NCBI GenBank assembly: GCA_018971455.1
Contig: JAGXAV010000093.1
Span: forward strand, 1 to 7,281
Source: Rhodospirillales bacterium
GTDB lineage: Bacteria > Pseudomonadota > Alphaproteobacteria > Acetobacterales > Acetobacteraceae
Reading direction: 5' to 3'
DNA: 7,281 nucleotides
In this document: one piece after another, positions 6,623 to 7,281 of the stretch
How the letters are laid out: the number at the start of each line of letters is the position of its first letter
Position numbering within the stretch: position 1 is the stretch's first letter
The notes under the pieces: model-generated
Told to the model about the DNA's origin: nothing
Databases searched by the model: none
The model's input: only the letters and a program-made list of their open reading frames with translations
Made by a program: the position numbers and the translations under genes

Positions 6623-7281
6623 ATGAACCGCAACGTGTGGCTGCTTTTCATGTGCCAGGCGCTGGTCAACGCCTCGGGCATCGGACAGGTCTCGGTCAGC
6701 GCGCTGATCGGCCACTCGCTGGCCGCCGACAAGGCGCTGGCGACGCTGCCCTATGCGCTGCAGATGGCGGCGACCATGGCGGCCTCGATCCCGGCCGGCT
6801 TCCTGTTCGCGCGGTTCGGCCGCAAGGCGGGCTTCTTCTTCGGCGCCGCCTGCATGCTGATCGGCACGATCACCTTCGGGATCGGCGTCTATCGCGCCGA
6901 TTTCCTGATCTACTGCCTGGGCGCGCTGCCGAGCGGCATCGGCTTCGGCATCGGCCAGCATTACCGCTTCGCCGCCGCCGAGGTGGCCGCCCCGCAGGCG
7001 CGCGCGCGGGCGCTCTCGCTGGTCATGGCAGGCGGCGTGCTGGCCGCGCTGTTCGGGCCGGAGCTGGTGATCTACACCAAGGACCTGACGCCGCCGGTGC
7101 TGTTCCTGGGCACCTATGCGGCCCTCGCGCTGCTGCCGCTCAGCGGGCTGATCCTGCTGGCGCTGGCGCGCCTGCCGCCGGCGCCACCGCGCCACGCCTC
7201 GCCGGTGCCGTTCGGGCAGATCATCGGGCGGGCGGATTTCATCATCGCCGTGGTGGCCGGGCTGGTCGGCTATGGGTCGAT
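6623..7281 (+). CDS. Major facilitator superfamily permease, N-terminal part (partial)
   Basis: An open frame from the ATG at 6623 runs off the window edge and gives 219 residues without a stop. It reads as an inner-membrane transporter: hydrophobic segments at about 5-28, 43-63, 69-90, 93-113, 130-151 and 158-182, then a hydrophilic linker (LPPAPPRHASPVPFGQ) and the start of a seventh segment near 205. This is the usual six-plus-six MFS layout. The loop between segments 2 and 3 reads GFLFARFGRKAG (59-70), a good match to MFS motif A (G-x-L-x-x-R-x-G-R-K). A GGAAG at 6615-6619 sits 3 nt before the ATG, close for a ribosome binding site. The gap to thiL is 10 nt, so it is probably the next gene of the same operon. 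The substrate cannot be read from sequence. A vitamin or nucleoside-type compound is only a context guess, and a generic drug/metabolite efflux role is equally possible. Confidence 0.85.
   Translation, partial: MNRNVWLLFMCQALVNASGIGQVSVSALIGHSLAADKALATLPYALQMAATMAASIPAGFLFARFGRKAGFFFGAACMLIGTITFGIGVYRADFLIYCLGALPSGIGFGIGQHYRFAAAEVAAPQARARALSLVMAGGVLAALFGPELVIYTKDLTPPVLFLGTYAALALLPLSGLILLALARLPPAPPRHASPVPFGQIIGRADFIIAVVAGLVGYGS

Noticed and set aside
6605..6625. Possible terminator between thiL and the MFS gene
   Set aside because: The gap is only 10 nt, with no stem-loop and no T run.
4990..6732. Long minus-strand open frame opposite ribH, nusB and thiL
   Set aside because: It crosses three real genes and their overlapping junctions. 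It has no recognisable motif and the codon bias belongs to the other strand.
1..7281. Search for mobile elements, CRISPR arrays, tRNAs, toxin-antitoxin or defence genes, and phage remnants
   Set aside because: Nothing fits. There are no spaced direct repeats, terminal inverted repeats, transposase motifs or composition breaks, and coding density leaves no room.

Overview
The window is a very GC-rich stretch of a bacterial chromosome, with strong G/C bias at third codon positions. All genes lie on the + strand and there is almost no non-coding DNA. Protein character and gene order (rpiB end, glyA, nrdR, ribD, ribE, ribBX, ribH, nusB, thiL, MFS permease) suggest an alphaproteobacterium, probably of the Rhodospirillales/Acetobacteraceae type. 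The taxon is inferred from protein style and synteny, not from a search.

Layout. Positions 1-69 hold the last 22 codons of rpiB (ribose-5-phosphate isomerase B). Next come glyA (80-1378, serine hydroxymethyltransferase), nrdR (1385-1840, zinc-finger/ATP-cone repressor of ribonucleotide reductase genes), ribD (1849-2943, bifunctional deaminase/reductase), ribE (2957-3571, riboflavin synthase alpha chain), ribBX (3568-4683, DHBP synthase fused to a degenerate GTP cyclohydrolase II-like domain), ribH (4680-5162, lumazine synthase), nusB (5162-5650, antitermination factor), thiL (5647-6612, thiamine-monophosphate kinase) and the first 219 codons of an MFS permease (6623 to the window edge). The largest gap between genes is 13 nt. 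Four junctions overlap by 1 or 4 nt, so the run looks like one translationally coupled operon. No promoter, riboswitch, terminator, RNA gene, mobile element or CRISPR array is visible.

Function. RibD, RibB, RibH and RibE cover riboflavin synthesis from the pyrimidine deaminase step and from ribulose-5-phosphate to riboflavin. The entry enzyme, GTP cyclohydrolase II, is not supplied here: the C-terminal domain of the RibBA-like protein has lost all its zinc-binding cysteines, so a separate ribA is expected elsewhere. RpiB (pentose phosphates), GlyA (one-carbon units), NrdR (deoxynucleotide control), NusB (rRNA antitermination) and ThiL (thiamine diphosphate) are housekeeping companions found in this neighbourhood in many proteobacteria. 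I see no undescribed system. The points most worth checking are the ribBX variant and the operon-terminal MFS permease of unknown substrate.
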